Positions 19,801-33,765 of a stretch of 64,000 nucleotides of DNA are shown here, piece by piece. Location: NCBI GenBank assembly GCA_023614405.1, contig CM042684.1:466683650-466747649 (forward strand). The letters run 5' to 3'. The notes under the pieces were generated by a model, which was not told the DNA's origin, ran no database searches, and worked only from the letters and a program-made list of their open reading frames with translations. Position 1 is the stretch's first letter. The number at the start of each line of letters is the position of its first letter. Position numbers and translations under genes: made by a program. The stretch is from Avena insularis. Taxonomy: Eukaryota > Streptophyta > Magnoliopsida > Poales > Poaceae.

Positions 19801-22800
19801 GGTTGATCCATATGTGGTTTGTGGAAAGAACACACATGGAATGACACCGGTTGATCCATGTGTGGTTTGTGGATAGAACACACATGCAATGACTCTAGTG
19901 GGTCCATATGTTGTTCATGTCAGGAACACACATGCAATAACACTGGTTGATCCATGTGTGGTTTGTGGAAAGAACACACATGCAATGACTCTAGTGCTAG
20001 TTTTAGTATAAGAACACACATACAATGACTCTAGTGGGTCCACATGTAGTTTGTGAAAACAACACACATGCAATGACCACTGGTTGATCCATAAGTGGTT
20101 TGTGGAAAAGAACACACATGCAATGAACATTGGTGGATCCATGTGTGGTTTGTGGAAAAGAACACACATGCAATGAGTCTAGTGCTGGTTTTAGTATAAG
20201 AACACACATGAAATGACTCTAGTGGATCCACATGAGGTTTGTGAAAAGAACACACATGCAATGACCACTGGTTGATCCGTATGTGGTTTTTGGAAAAGAA
20301 CACACATGCAATGAACATTGGTGGATCCATAAGTGGTTTGTGGAAAGAACACACATGCAATGATTCTAGTGCTGGTTTTAGTATAAGAACACAGAAGCAA
20401 TGACTCTAGTGGGTCGATATGAGATTTGTGGAAAGAACACACATGCAATGACACTGGTTGATCCATGTGTGGTTTGTGGAAAGAACACACATGCAATGCC
20501 ATTGGTTTATCCATGTGTGGTTTGTGGAAATAACACACATGCAATGACTCTAATTGATCCATATGTGGTTTGTGGAAAAGAACACACATGCAATGACCAC
20601 TAGTTGATCCATGTGTGGTTTGTGGAAATAACACACATGAAATGACACTAGTTGATCCATGTGTCGTTTGTGGAAAGAACACACATGCAATGACACTGGT
20701 TAATCCATATGTGGTTTGTGGAAAGAACACACGTGCAATGACACCGGTTGATCCATGTGTGGTTTGTGGATAGAACACACATGCAATGACTCTAGTGGGT
20801 CCTTATGTGGTTCATGTCAGGAACACACATGCAATGACACTGGTGATCCATGTGTGGTTTGTGGAAAAGAACACACATGCAATGACCACTGTTTGATCCA
20901 TGTGTGGTTTGTGGAAAGAACACACATGCAATGACACTGGTTGATCCATATGTGGTTTGTGGAAAGAACACACGTCCAATGACACCGGTTGATCCATGTG
21001 TGGTTTGTGGATAGAAGACACATGCAATGACTCTAGTGGGTCCATATGTGGTTCATGTCAGGAACACACATGCAATGACACATGTTGATCCATGTGTGGT
21101 TTGTGGAAAGAACACACATGCAATGACTCTAGTGGGTCCACATGTGGTTTGTGAAAAGAACACACATGCAATGACCACAGGATGATCCATACGTGGTTTG
21201 TGGAAAAGAACACACATGAAATGAACACTGGTGGATACATAAGTGGTTTGTGGAAAGAACACACATGCAATGACTCTAATGCTGGTTTTAGTATAAGAAC
21301 CCATATGGATCCATATGTGGTTTGTGGGAAAAACACACATGCAATGACCACTGGTTGATCCATAAGTGGTTTGTGGAAAGAACACACATGCAATGACTCT
21401 AATGCTGGTTTTTGTATAAGAACACACATGCAATGACCACTGGTTGATCCATAAGTGGTTTGTGGAAAAGAAGAGACATGTAATGACCACTGATGGGTCC
21501 ATATGTTATTTGTGGAAAGAACACACATGCAATGACACTAGTTGATCCATGTGTGGTTTGTGGAAAGAACACACATGCAATGCCATTGGTTGATCCATGT
21601 GTGGTTTGTGGATAGAACACACATGCAATGACTCTAGTGGGTCCATATTTGGTTCATGTCAGGAACACACATGCAATAACACTGGTTGATCCATGTGTGG
21701 TGTGTGGAAAGAACACACATGCAATGACTCTAGTGCTAGTTTTAGTATAAGAACACACATACAATGACTCTAATGGGTCCACATGTAGTTTGTGAAAACA
21801 ACACACATGCAATGACCACTGGTTGATCCATAAGTGGTTTGTGGAAAAGAACACACATGCAATGAACATTGGTGGATCCATGTGTGGTTTGTGGAAAAGA
21901 ACACACATGCAATGAGTCTAGTGCTAGTTTTAGGATAAGAACACACATGAAATGACTCTAGTGGATCCACATGAGGTTTGTGAAAAGAACACACATGCAA
22001 TGACCACTGGTTGATCCATATGTGGTTTTTGGAAAAGAACACACATGCAATGAACACTGGTGGATCCATAACTGGTTTGTGGAAAGAACACACATGCAAT
22101 GATTCTAGTGCTGGTTTTAGTATAAGAACACAGAAGCAATGACTCTAGTGGGTCCATATGTGATTTGTGGAAAGAACACACATGCAATGACACTGGTTGA
22201 TCCATGTGTGGTTTGTGGAAAGAACACACATGCAATGCCATTGGTTGATCCATGTGTGGTTTGTGGAAATAACACACATGCAATGACTCTAATGGATCCA
22301 TATGTGGTTTGTGGAAAAGAACACACATGCAATGACCACTAGTTGATCCATGTGTGGTTTGTGGAAATAACTCACATGCAATGACACTGGTTAATCCATG
22401 TGTGGTTTGTGGAAAGAACACACATGCAATGACACTGGTTGATCCATAAGTGGTTTGTGGAAAGAACACACATGCAATGACTCTAATGCTAGTTTCAGTA
22501 TAAGAACACATATGGATGCATATGTGGTTTGTGGAAAAGAACACACATGCAATGACCACTGGTTGATCCATGTGTGGTTTGTGGAAATAACACACATGCA
22601 ATGACTCTAATGCAGGTTTTAGTATAAGAACACACATGCAATGACCACTGGTTGATCCATAAGTGGTTTGTGGAAAAGAACACACATGCAGTGACCACTA
22701 GTGGGTCCATATGTGATTTGTGGAAAGAACACACATGCAATGACACTGGTTGATCCATGTGTGGTTTGTGGAAAGAACACACATGCAATGACACTGGTTG

Positions 22801-25800
22801 ATCCATATGTGGTTTGTGGAAAGAACACACGTGGAATGACACCGGTTGATCCATGTGTGGTTTGTGGATAGAACACACATGCAATGACTCTAGTGGGTCC
22901 ATATGTTGTTCATGTCAGGAACACACATGCAATAACACTGGTTGATCCATGTGTGGTTTGTGGAAAGAACACACATGCAATGACTCTAGTGCTAGTTTTA
23001 GTATAAGAACACACATACAATGACTCTAGTGGGTCCACATGTAGTTTGTGAAAACAACACACATGCAATGACCACTGGTTGATCCATAAGTGGTTTGTGG
23101 AAAAGAACACACATGCAATGAACACTGGTGGATCCATGTGTGGTTTGTGGAAAAGAACACACATGCAATGAGTCTAGTGCTGGTTTTAGTATAAGAACAC
23201 ACATGAAATGACTCTAGTGGATCCACATGAGGTTTGTGAAAAGAACACACATGCAATGACCACTGGTTGATCCATATGTGGTTTTTGGAAAAGAACACAC
23301 ATGCAATGAACACTGGTGGATCCATAAGTGGTTTGTGGAAAGAACACACATGCAATGATTCTAGTGCTGGTTTTAGTATAAGAACACAGAAGCAATGACT
23401 CTAGTGGGTCGATATGAGATTTGTGGAAAGAACACACATGCAATGACACTGGTTGATCCATGTGTGGTTTGTGGAAAGAACACACATGCAATGCCATTGG
23501 TTTATCCATGTGTGGTTTGTGGAAATAACACACATGCAATGACTCTAATGGATCCATATGTGGTTTGTGGAAAAGAACACACATGCAATGACCACTAGTT
23601 GATCCATGTGTGGTTTGTGGAAATAACACACATGAAATGACACTAGTTGATCCATGTGTCGTTTGTGGAAAGAACACACATGCAATGACACCGGTTAATC
23701 CATATGTGGTTTGTGGAAAGAACACACGTGCAATGACACCGGTTGATCCATGTGTGGTTTGTGGATAGAACACACATGCAATGACTCTAGTGGGTCCTTA
23801 TGTGGTTCATGTCAGGAACACACATGCAATGACACTGGTGATCCATGTGTGGTTTGTGGAAAAGAACACACATGCAATGACCACTGTTTGATCCATGTGT
23901 GGTTTGTGGAAAGAACACACATGCAATGACACTGGTTGATCCATATGTGGTTTGTGGAAAGAACACACGTCCAATGACACCGGTTGATCCATGTGTGGTT
24001 TGTGGATAGAATACACATGCAATGACTCTAGTGGGTCCATATGTGGTTCATGTCAGGAACACACATGCAATGACACAGGTTGATCCATGTGTGGTTTGTG
24101 GAAAGAACACACATGCAATGACTCTAGTGGGTCCACATGTGGTTTGTGAAAAGAACACACATGCAATGACCACAGGTTGATCCATACGTGGTTTGTGGAA
24201 AAGAACACACATGAAATGAACACTGGTGGATACATAAGTGGTTTGTGGAAAGAACACACATGCAATGACTCTAATGCTGGTTTTAGTATAAGAACCCATA
24301 TGGATCCATATGTGGTTTGTGGAAAAAAAACACATGCAATGACCACTGGTTGATCCATAAGTGGTTTGTGGAAAGAACACACATGCAATGACTCTAATGC
24401 TGGTTTTTGTATAAGAACACACATGCAATGACCACTGGTTGATCCATAAGTGGTTTGTGGAAAAGAAGACACATGTAATGACCACTGGTGGGTCCATATG
24501 TGATTTGTGGAAAGAACACACATGCAATGACACTAGTTGATCCATGTGTGGTTTGTGGAAAGAACACACATGCAATGCCATTGGTTGATCCATGTGTGGT
24601 TTGTGGAAATAACACACATGCAATGACTCTAATGGATCCATATGTGGTTTGTAGAAAATAAACAAATATGCAATGACCACTGGTTGATCCATGTGTGGTT
24701 TGTGGAAAGAACACAAATGCAATGACACTAGTTGATCCATGTGTGGTGTGTGCAAAGAACACACATGCAATGACACTGGTTGATCCATATGTGGTTTGTG
24801 GAAAGAACACACGTGCAATGACACTGGTTGATCCATGTGTGGTTTGTGGAAAGAACACACATGCAATGCCATTGGTTGATCCATGTGTGGTTTGTGGAAA
24901 TAACACACATGCAATGACTCTAATGGATCCATATGTGGTTTGTGGAAAAGAACACACATGCAATGACCACTAGTTGATCCATGTGTGGTTTGTGGAAATA
25001 ACACACATGCAATGACACTGGTTGATCCATGTGTGGTTTGTGGAAAGAACACACATGCAATGACACTGGTTGATCCATATGTGGTTTGTGGAAAGAACAC
25101 ACGTGCAATGACACCGGTTGATCCATGTGTGGTTTCTGGATAGAACACACATGCAATGACTCTAGTGGGTCCATATGTGGTTCATGTCAAGAACACACAT
25201 GCAATGACACTGGTGATCCATGTGTGGTTTGTGGAAAAGAACACACATGCAATGACCACTGGTTGATCCATGTGTGGTTTGTGGAAAGAACACACATGCA
25301 GTGACACTGGTTGATCCATATGTGGTTTGTGGAAAGAACACACGTCTAATGACACGGGTTGATCCATGTGTGGTTTGTGGATAGAACACACATGCAATGA
25401 CTCTAGTGGGTCCATATGTGTTTCATGTCAGGAACACACATGTAATGACACAGGTTGATCCATGTGTGGTTTGTAGAAAATAAACACATGCAATGACTCT
25501 ATTGGGTCCACATGTGGTTTGTGAAAAGAACACACATGCAATGACCACAGGTTGATCCATACGTGGTTTGTGGAAAAGAACACACATGCAATGAACACTG
25601 GTGGATACATAAGTGGTTTGTGGAAAGAACACACATGCAATGACTCTAATGCTGGTTTTAGTATATGAACACATATGGATCCATATGTGGTTTGTGGAAA
25701 AAACACACATGCAATGACCACTGGTTGATCCATAAGTGGTTTGTGGAAAGAACACACATGCAATGACTCTAATGCTGGTTTTTGTATAAGAACACACATG

Positions 25801-28800
25801 CAATGACAACTGGTTGATCCATAAGTGGTTTGTGGAAAAGAAGACACATGTAATGACCACTGGTGGGTCCATATGTGATTTATGGAAAGAACACTAATGA
25901 AATGACACTGGTTGATCCATGTGTGGTTTGTGGAAAGAACACCCATGCAATGCCATTGGTTGATCCATGTGTGGTTTGTGGAAATAACACACATGCAATG
26001 ACTCTAATGGATCCACATGTGGTTTGTAGAAAAGAAACACACATGCAATGACCAGTGGTTGATCCATGTGTGGATTGTGGAAAGAACACAAATGCAATGA
26101 CACTGGTTGATTCATGTGTGGTTTGTGGAAAGAACACACATGCAATGACACTGGTTGATCCATATGTGGTTTGTGGAAAGAACACACGTGCAATGACACT
26201 GGTTGATCCATGTGTGGTTTGTGGATGGAACACACATGCAATGACTCTAGTGGGTACATATGTGGTTCATGTCAGGAACACACATGCAATGACACTGGTT
26301 GATCCATGTGTGGTTTGTGGAAAGAACACACATGCAATGACTCTAGTGCTAGTTTTAATATAAGAACACACATACAATGACTCTAGTGGGTCCACATGTA
26401 GTTTGTGAAAAGAACATACATGCAATGACCACTGGTTGATCCATAAGTGGTTTGTGGAAAAGAACACACATGCAATGAACACTAGTGGATCCATGTGTGG
26501 TTTGTGGAAAAGAACACACATGCAATGAGTTTAGTGCTGGTTTTAGTATAAGAACACACATGCAATGACCACTGGTTGATCCATAAGTGGTTAGTGGAAA
26601 AGAACACACATGCAATGAACACTGGTGGATTGCATGTGTGGTTTGTGGAAAAGAACACACATGCAGTGAACACTGGTTGATCCATAAGTGGTTTGTGGAA
26701 AGAACACACATGCAATGACCACTGGTTGATCCATAAGTGGTTTGTGGAAAAGAACACACATGCAATGACCACTGGTTGATCCATGTGTGGTTTGTGGAAA
26801 GAACACACATGCAATGACACTGGTTGATCCAGATGTGGTTTGTGGAAAGAACACACGTGCTATGACACCGGTTGATCCATGTGTGGTTTGTGGATAGAAC
26901 ACACATGCAATGACTCTAGGGGGTCCATATGTGGTTCATGTCAGGAACACACATGCAATGACACTGGTTGATCCATGTGTAGTTTGTGGAAAAGAACACA
27001 AATGCAATGAGTCTAGTGCTCGTTTTAGTATAAGAACACACATGCAATGACTCTAGTGGGTCCACATGTGGTTTGTGAAAAGAACACACATGCAATGACC
27101 ACTGGTTGATCCATATGTGGTTTGTGGAAAAGAACGCACATGCAATGAACACTGGTGGATCCATAAGTGGTTTGTGGAAAGAACACACATGCAATGACTC
27201 TAATGCTGGTTTTATTATAAGAACACATATGGATCGATATGTGGTTTATGGAAAAGAACACACATGCAATGACCACTGGTTGATCCATGTGTGGTTTGTG
27301 AAAAGAACACACATGCAATGACTCTAATGCTGGTTTTAGTATAAGAACACACATGCAATGACTCTAGTGGGTCCATATGTGGTTCATGTCAGGAACACAC
27401 ATGCAATGACACTGGTTGATCCATGTGTGGTTTGTGGAAAAGAACACACATGCAATGAGTCTAGTGTTGGTTTTAGTATAAGAACACACATGCAATGACT
27501 CTAGTGGGTCCACATATGGTTTGTGAAAAGAACACACATGCAATGACCACTGGTTGATCCATATGTGGTTTGTGGAAAAGAACACACATGCAATGAACAC
27601 TGGTGGATCCATAAGTGGTTTGTGGAAAGAACACACATGCAATGACTCTAATGCTGGTTTTAGTATAAGAACACATATGGATCCATATGTGATTTGTGGA
27701 AAAGAACACACATGCAATGACCACTCGTTTTTCCATGTGATTTTTGTGGAAAGAACGCACATGCGATGACTCTAATGCTGGTTTTAGTATAATAACACAC
27801 ATGCAATGACCACTGGTTGATCCACAAATGGTTTGTGGAAAATAACACACATGCAATGACCACTGGTGGGTCCATATGTGATTTGTGGAAAGAACACACA
27901 TGCAATGACACTGGTTGATCCATGTGTGGTTTGTGGAAAGAACACACATGCAATGTCATTGGTTGATCCATGTGTGGTTTGTGGAAATAACACACATGCA
28001 ATGACTCTAGTGGGTCCACATGTGGTTTGTGAAAAGAACACACATGCAATGACCACAGGTTGATCCATACGTGGTTTGTGGAAAAGAACACACATGAAAT
28101 GAACACTGGTGGATACATAAGTGGTTTGTGGAAAGAACACACATGCAATGACTCTAATGCTGGTTTTAGTATAAGAACCATATGGATCCATATGTGGTTT
28201 GTGGAAAAAACACACATGCAATGACCACTGGTTGATCCATAAGTGGTTTGTGGAAAGAACACACATGCAATGACTCTAATGCTGGTTTTTGTATAAGAAC
28301 ACACATGCAATGACCACTGGTTGATCCATAAGTGGTTTGTGGAAAAGAAGACACATGTAATGACCACTGGTGGGTCCATATGTGATTTGTGGAAAGAACA
28401 CACATGCAATGACACTAGTTGATCCATGTGTGGTTTGTGGAAAGAACACACATGCAATGCCATTGGTTGATCCATGTGTGGTTTGTGGAAATAATACACA
28501 TGCAATAACTCTAATGGATCCATATGTGGTTTGTAGAAAATAAACACATATGCAATGACCACTGGTTGATCCTTGTGTGGTTTGTGGAAAGAACACAAAT
28601 GCAATGAAACTAGTTGATCCAAGTGTGGTGTGTGGAAAGAACACACATGCAATGACACTGGTTGATCCATATGTGGTTTGTGGAAAGAACACACGTGCAA
28701 TGCCATTGGTTGATCCATGTGTGGTTTGTGGAAATAACACACATGCAATGACTCTAATGGATACATATGTGGTTTGTGGAAAAGAACACACATGCAATGA

Positions 28801-31738
28801 CCACTAGTTGATCCATGTGTGGTTTGTGGAAATAACACACATGCAATGACACTGGTTGATCCATGTGTGGTTTGTGGAAAGAACACACATGCAATGACAT
28901 TGGTTGATCCATATGTGGTTTGTGGAAAGAACACACGTGCAATGACACCGGTTGATCCATGTGTGGTTTCTGGATAGAACACACATGCAATGACTTTAGT
29001 GGGTCCATATGTGGTTCATGTCAAGAACTCACATGCAATGACAATGGTGATCCATGTGTGGTTTGTGGAAAAGAACACACATGCAATGACCACTGGTTGA
29101 TCCATGTGTGGTTTGTGGAAAGAACACACATGCAGTGACACTGGTTGATCCATATGTGGTTTGTGGAAAGAACACACGTCCAATGACATGGGTTGATCCA
29201 TGTGTGGTTTGTGGATAGAACACACATGCAATGACTCTAGTGGGTCCATATGTGGTTCATGTCAGGAACACACATGCAATGACACAGGTTGATCCATGTG
29301 TGGTTTGTCGAAAGAACACACATGCAATGACTCTAGTGGGTCCACATGTGGTTTGTGAAAAGAACACACATGCAATGACCACAGGTTGATCCATACGTGG
29401 TTTGTGGAAAAGAACACACATGCAATGAACACTGGTGGATACATAAGTGGTTTGTGGAAAGAACACACATGCAATGACTCTAATGCTGGTTTTAGTATAA
29501 GAACACATATGGATCCATATGTGGTTTGTGGAAAAAACACACATGCAATGACCACTGGTTGATCCATAAGTGGTTTGTGGAAAGAACACACATGCAATGA
29601 CTCTAATGCTGGTTTTTGTATAAGAACACACATGCAATGACAACTGGTTGATCCATAAGTGGTTTGTGGAAAAGAAGACACATGTAATGACCACTGGTGG
29701 GTCCATATGTGATTTGTGGAAAGAACACACATGAAATGACACTGGTTGATCCATGTGTGGTTTGTGGAAAGAACACCCATGCAATGCCATTGGTTGATCC
29801 ATGTGTGGTTTGTGGAAAAGAAACACACATGCAATGACCACTGGTTGATCCATGTGTGGTTTGTGGAAAGAACACACATGCAATGACACTGGTTGATCCA
29901 TGTGTGGTTTGTGGAAAGAACACACATGCAATGACACTGGTTGATCCATATGTGGTATGTGGAAAGAACACACGTGCAATGACACCGGTTGATCCATGTG
30001 TGGTTTGTGGATAGAACACACATGCAGTAACTCTAGTGGGTCCATATGTGGTTCATGTCAGGAACACACATGCAATGCACTGGTTGATCATGTGTAGTTT
30101 GTGGAAAGAATACACATGCAATGACTCTAGTGCTAGTTTTAGTATAAGAACACACATACAATAACTCTAGAGGGTCCACATGTAGTTTGTGAAAAGAACA
30201 CACATGCAATGACCACTGGTTGATCCATAAGTGGTTTGTGGAAAAGAACACGCATGCAATGAACACTGGTGGATCCATGTGTGGTTTGTGGAAAAGAACA
30301 CACATGCAATGAGTCTAGTGCTGGTTTTAGTATAAGAACACACATGAAATGACTCTAGTGGGTCCACATGAGGTTTGTGAAAAGAACACACATGCAATGA
30401 CCACTGGTTGATCCATATGTGGTTTTTGGAAAAGAACACACATGGAATGAACACTGGTGGATCCATAAGTGGTTTGTGGAAAGAACACACATGCAATGAC
30501 TCTAGTGCTGGTTTTAGTATAAGAACGCACAAGGAATGACTCTAGTGGGTCCATATGTGATTTGTGGAAAGAACACACATGCAATGACACTGGTTGATCC
30601 ATGTGTGGTTTGTGTAAAGAAAACACATGCAATGCCATTGATTGATCCATGCGTGGTTTGTGGAAATAACACACATGCAATGACTCTAATGGATCCATAT
30701 GTGGTTTGTGGAAAAGAACGCACGTGCAATGACCACTAGTTGATCCATGTGTGGTTTGTGGAAATAACACACATGCAATGACACTGGTTGATCCATGTGT
30801 GCTTTGTGGAAAGAACACACATGCAATGACACTGGTTGATCCATATGTGGTTTGTGGAAAGAACACACGTGCAATGACACCGGTTGATCCATGTGTGGTT
30901 TGTGGATAGAACACACATGCAATGACTCTAGTGGGTACATATGTGGTTCATGTCAAGAACACACATGCAATGACACTGGGTATCCATGTGTGGTTTGTGG
31001 AAAGAACACACATGCAATGACTCTAGTGGTTCCATATGTGGTTTGTGGAAAAAACACACATGCAATGACATTAGTTGATCCATATGTGGTTTATGGAAAG
31101 AACACACGTCCAATGACACCGGTTGATCCATGTGTGGTTTGTGGATAGAACACACATGCAATGACTCTAGTGGGTCCATATGTGGTTCATGGCAGGAACA
31201 CATATGCAATGACACTGGTTGATCCATGTGTGGTTTGTGGAAAGAACACACATGCAATGACTCTAGTGGGTCCATAAGTGGTTTGTGAAAAGAACACACA
31301 TGCAATGACCACTGGTTGATCCATATGTGGTTTGTGGAAAAGAACACACATGCAATGAACACTGGTGGATCCATAAGTGGTTTGTGGAAAGAACACACAT
31401 GCAATGACTCTAATGCTGGTTTTAGTATAAGAACACATATGGATCCATATGTGGTTTGTGGAAAACAATACACATGAAATGACCACTGGTTGATCCATAA
31501 GTGGTTTGTGGAAAGAACACACATGCAGTGAACACTGGTTGATCCATGTGTGGTTTGTGAAAAGAACACACATGCAATGCCATTGGTTGATCCATATGTG
31601 GTTTGTGGAAAGAACACACATGCAATGACACTGGTTGATCCAAATGTGGTTCATGACAAGAACACACATGCAATGATTCTTGTGGATACATATGTGGTTT
31701 GTGGAAAGAACACACATGCAATGAACTCTAGTGGATCT
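16837..31738. repeat. Giant minisatellite, about 14.9 kb of 40-50-bp units with higher-order structure
   Basis: An uninterrupted head-to-tail array of roughly 300 units, all in one orientation. Nearly every unit ends in GAACACACATGCAATGA. Four or five unit types alternate: a 48-bp type with CACTGGTTGATCCATGTGTG, a 50-bp type with CCACTGGTTGATCCATAAG, a 48-bp type with CTCTAGTGGGTCCATATG and GGTTCATGTCAGG, and a shorter 40-bp type with CTGGTTTTAGTATAAG. Longer blocks are duplicated at offsets of 1,256, 2,995 and about 3,834 bp. Several frames stay open over hundreds of codons on the minus strand because common units are 48 bp, a multiple of three. No splice, start or domain evidence supports a gene. 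I do not recognise it as a described Triticeae satellite. Confidence 0.95.
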
Positions 31739-32405
31739 ATCTTGGCATAATTTGATGTATGCCATGATGCATTTCATTGTAAAAGACACCCACTTTCCAT
31801 TTTTATACTACTTAGCTTTGCCCTTGGTTTTTTGATACTACCCAGTTTTTCCCCTCCCTCTCTCTTTCGTAGAAGCCAAAACCTGTGCCCACTCTATCTG
31901 CTACGCCCTGATTGGTTGTCATAGTTGTCACGTGGATCGTGCGCACCAACCGTTGATCCTGTGTGATCCAACGAGGCTCGTTGCACACATCGTGCCCTTC
32001 ACAGGACAGCGTGAGACAGCACAAACGTCTCTCTCAACGAGACTTCTACAATAAGGAACACGATGCCGTCCATGGAAAAAGTCGTCGAGTGGTCATGTCA
32101 TGTTTAATCTAGTCTGCAAAGGCCAAGTCTACTGCACGACAACTAGTCATCCACGGACCACCGACTATACCATTTTTACTATGCAGCGCGCCTGCACTCT
32201 CACTTCCGACAGGCCCCCACCACACGAACCTTCCACGCGACAGCCGTAGCCGGAAGAGCTGCCAACCGGGGCCCTCGAGGAGGCCTAAACGTCCTCGCAT
32301 TAAAAACCCAGCCTATCGGGTCCTCCATTCGCACTCATCCACTACTCTCTCTTCCCTATCTAGCAAAACCCCACAATCTTGAACGTACTTGCACGTACCT
32401 TCTCC
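31739..32405. other. Right flank of the minisatellite and putative promoter of the XS-finger gene
   Basis: Unique sequence with no supported coding frame. The last 100 bases (CT-rich, with ACTACTCTCTCTTCC) look like a plant 5' leader, and a similar leader precedes the second XS gene near 33680-33750. Confidence 0.4.
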
Positions 32406-33252
32406 ATGAAACTAGTGTGTGGGGGTGAGTGTCCGGGCATCGCCGCCGGGGTGGTGCTGCACGCGGCAGATCTAGAGGAGCATCACGCAGCACAAGCCAA
32501 GGAGGACGTGCAGTTCAACCCCTTGGGGGACCATGTGCTCGCCGGTGCTGACGACTTCGGAGGCGCCGATGAGGGCGTGGAGTTCGACGAACACGCTCCG
32601 CTCGTGTACCCAGAGGTACATCTATTTCTACATGTTTCATATTTTCTTCTCTAGCTTAATCTATCCTGGCGTCATAAAAAAAATCTAGTCCTAATGATTA
32701 GATGCAACATACGAACCGGTACATGGAGAGATCTAGTCTGTTCTGAATGAATCCACATTATTTATTTATTAATAAGTTACCAAGAACACAAACCACATTA
32801 ATTTAGAAGCGAGTTGGGGAGACGGCCGTAATGAACTGCTAAACCTGTATAGACATGTTATTGCATCGAAACTAACTTGGAATGGTGGAAGGAATATATA
32901 TTTATTACTTTGCTCATTTCGGTTTGTATTCCATACATTACAGGTGTATTCAAGTGAGATGGACTCTGACAAGGAGACCAGGGACAACAAGAGCCGCCAT
33001 GTCATGAAGAAGCTCAAGAGCGGGATAATCCCTTTCCACACTCGACTTGGGGAGCTCAAGTGCCCTGTCTATAAGAAAGGAGTCAACCCGAGGATTGCCA
33101 GCTTGATTCCGCATGCGGTTGGCATCGGTAAAAGCCCGGCTAGTAAACACAAGTCAGCGACCAAGGCTAAGCACGCTGCTTATGGCAAGTTCCTGAGGGA
33201 GTATGTCAAGACCGGCCTAGTGTCCCCTTACTTAGGAATCAGCAACTTCTAG
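32406..33252 (+). CDS. XS-type zinc-finger protein, two exons
   Basis: Exon 1 is 32406-32615 and exon 2 is 32944-33252, with GT and CAG borders, giving 172 residues. The start is the first ATG of the open phase. Exon 1 is acidic and ends VYPE. Exon 2 has SEMDSDKETRDNKSRHVMKK, then a zf-XS-like core: ELKCPVYKKGVNPR, SLIPHAVGIGKSP and AKHAAYGKFLREY. The zf-XS domain occurs in plant proteins of RNA-directed DNA methylation and silencing (SGS3/IDN2 group), usually before an XS RNA-binding domain that is absent here. The second zinc cysteine is replaced by tyrosine (CPVY), so metal binding is doubtful. It is paralogous to the broken copy at 33766-34439. A truncated, possibly non-functional family member is likely. 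Confidence 0.65.
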
Positions 33253-33765
33253 CCGACCAACCCCGTCACTGTGACGGCCTGACCACTAATAATATTTAGT
33301 TCTCTTACCGTATCTAGACCCTTAAACTATGGGGATTTCTATTTTTGTACCCTTCAAAATATATTCAAGTTCATCTGTTTATGGAGTTAAAGTTCCGGTG
33401 GCATACTCGTTATTTTGCATGGATAGAGGGGTGCCCCCGACAGATATAAGGGTTATCCTGTCCGCTAGATCACAGAGGATCAACGTTTGCTGGGCAAAAC
33501 TGAGTACAACTGAATCGCCATGGTTAGACACGAGGGAAAAAACGTGACTCATCAGAGCGCTGTGCATTGCGGGCGGTAGCGGACACTTGTGGTCGTGCAC
33601 GGTGCATTAGCATACGCGATGCACGGTAGTGCAACGAAACGTCGCTTCCCTTCTCCTTTAATAGAGGCCTCCCTACTCCCACTCATCATGCACTCGCTCA
33701 CTCAACCGTCTCCACTATCCCATCACCTTCTGCAAACACCCCACAAAACCCCAACCACGCCGACG
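33253..33765. other. Intergenic region between the two XS-finger genes
   Basis: Contains the 3' side of the first gene and a leader-like CT-rich stretch before the second. No other feature is seen. Confidence 0.4.

Noticed and set aside
24048..28982. A repeat-protein gene in the minisatellite
   Set aside because: Open frames follow from a 48-bp stop-free unit, occur in several phases, and no promoter, splice site or unique terminal domain is seen. Kept as a finding, not as a CDS.
16837..31738. CRISPR-like regular repeats
   Set aside because: Units are contiguous variants of one sequence with no unique spacers, and the setting is a plant nuclear genome.
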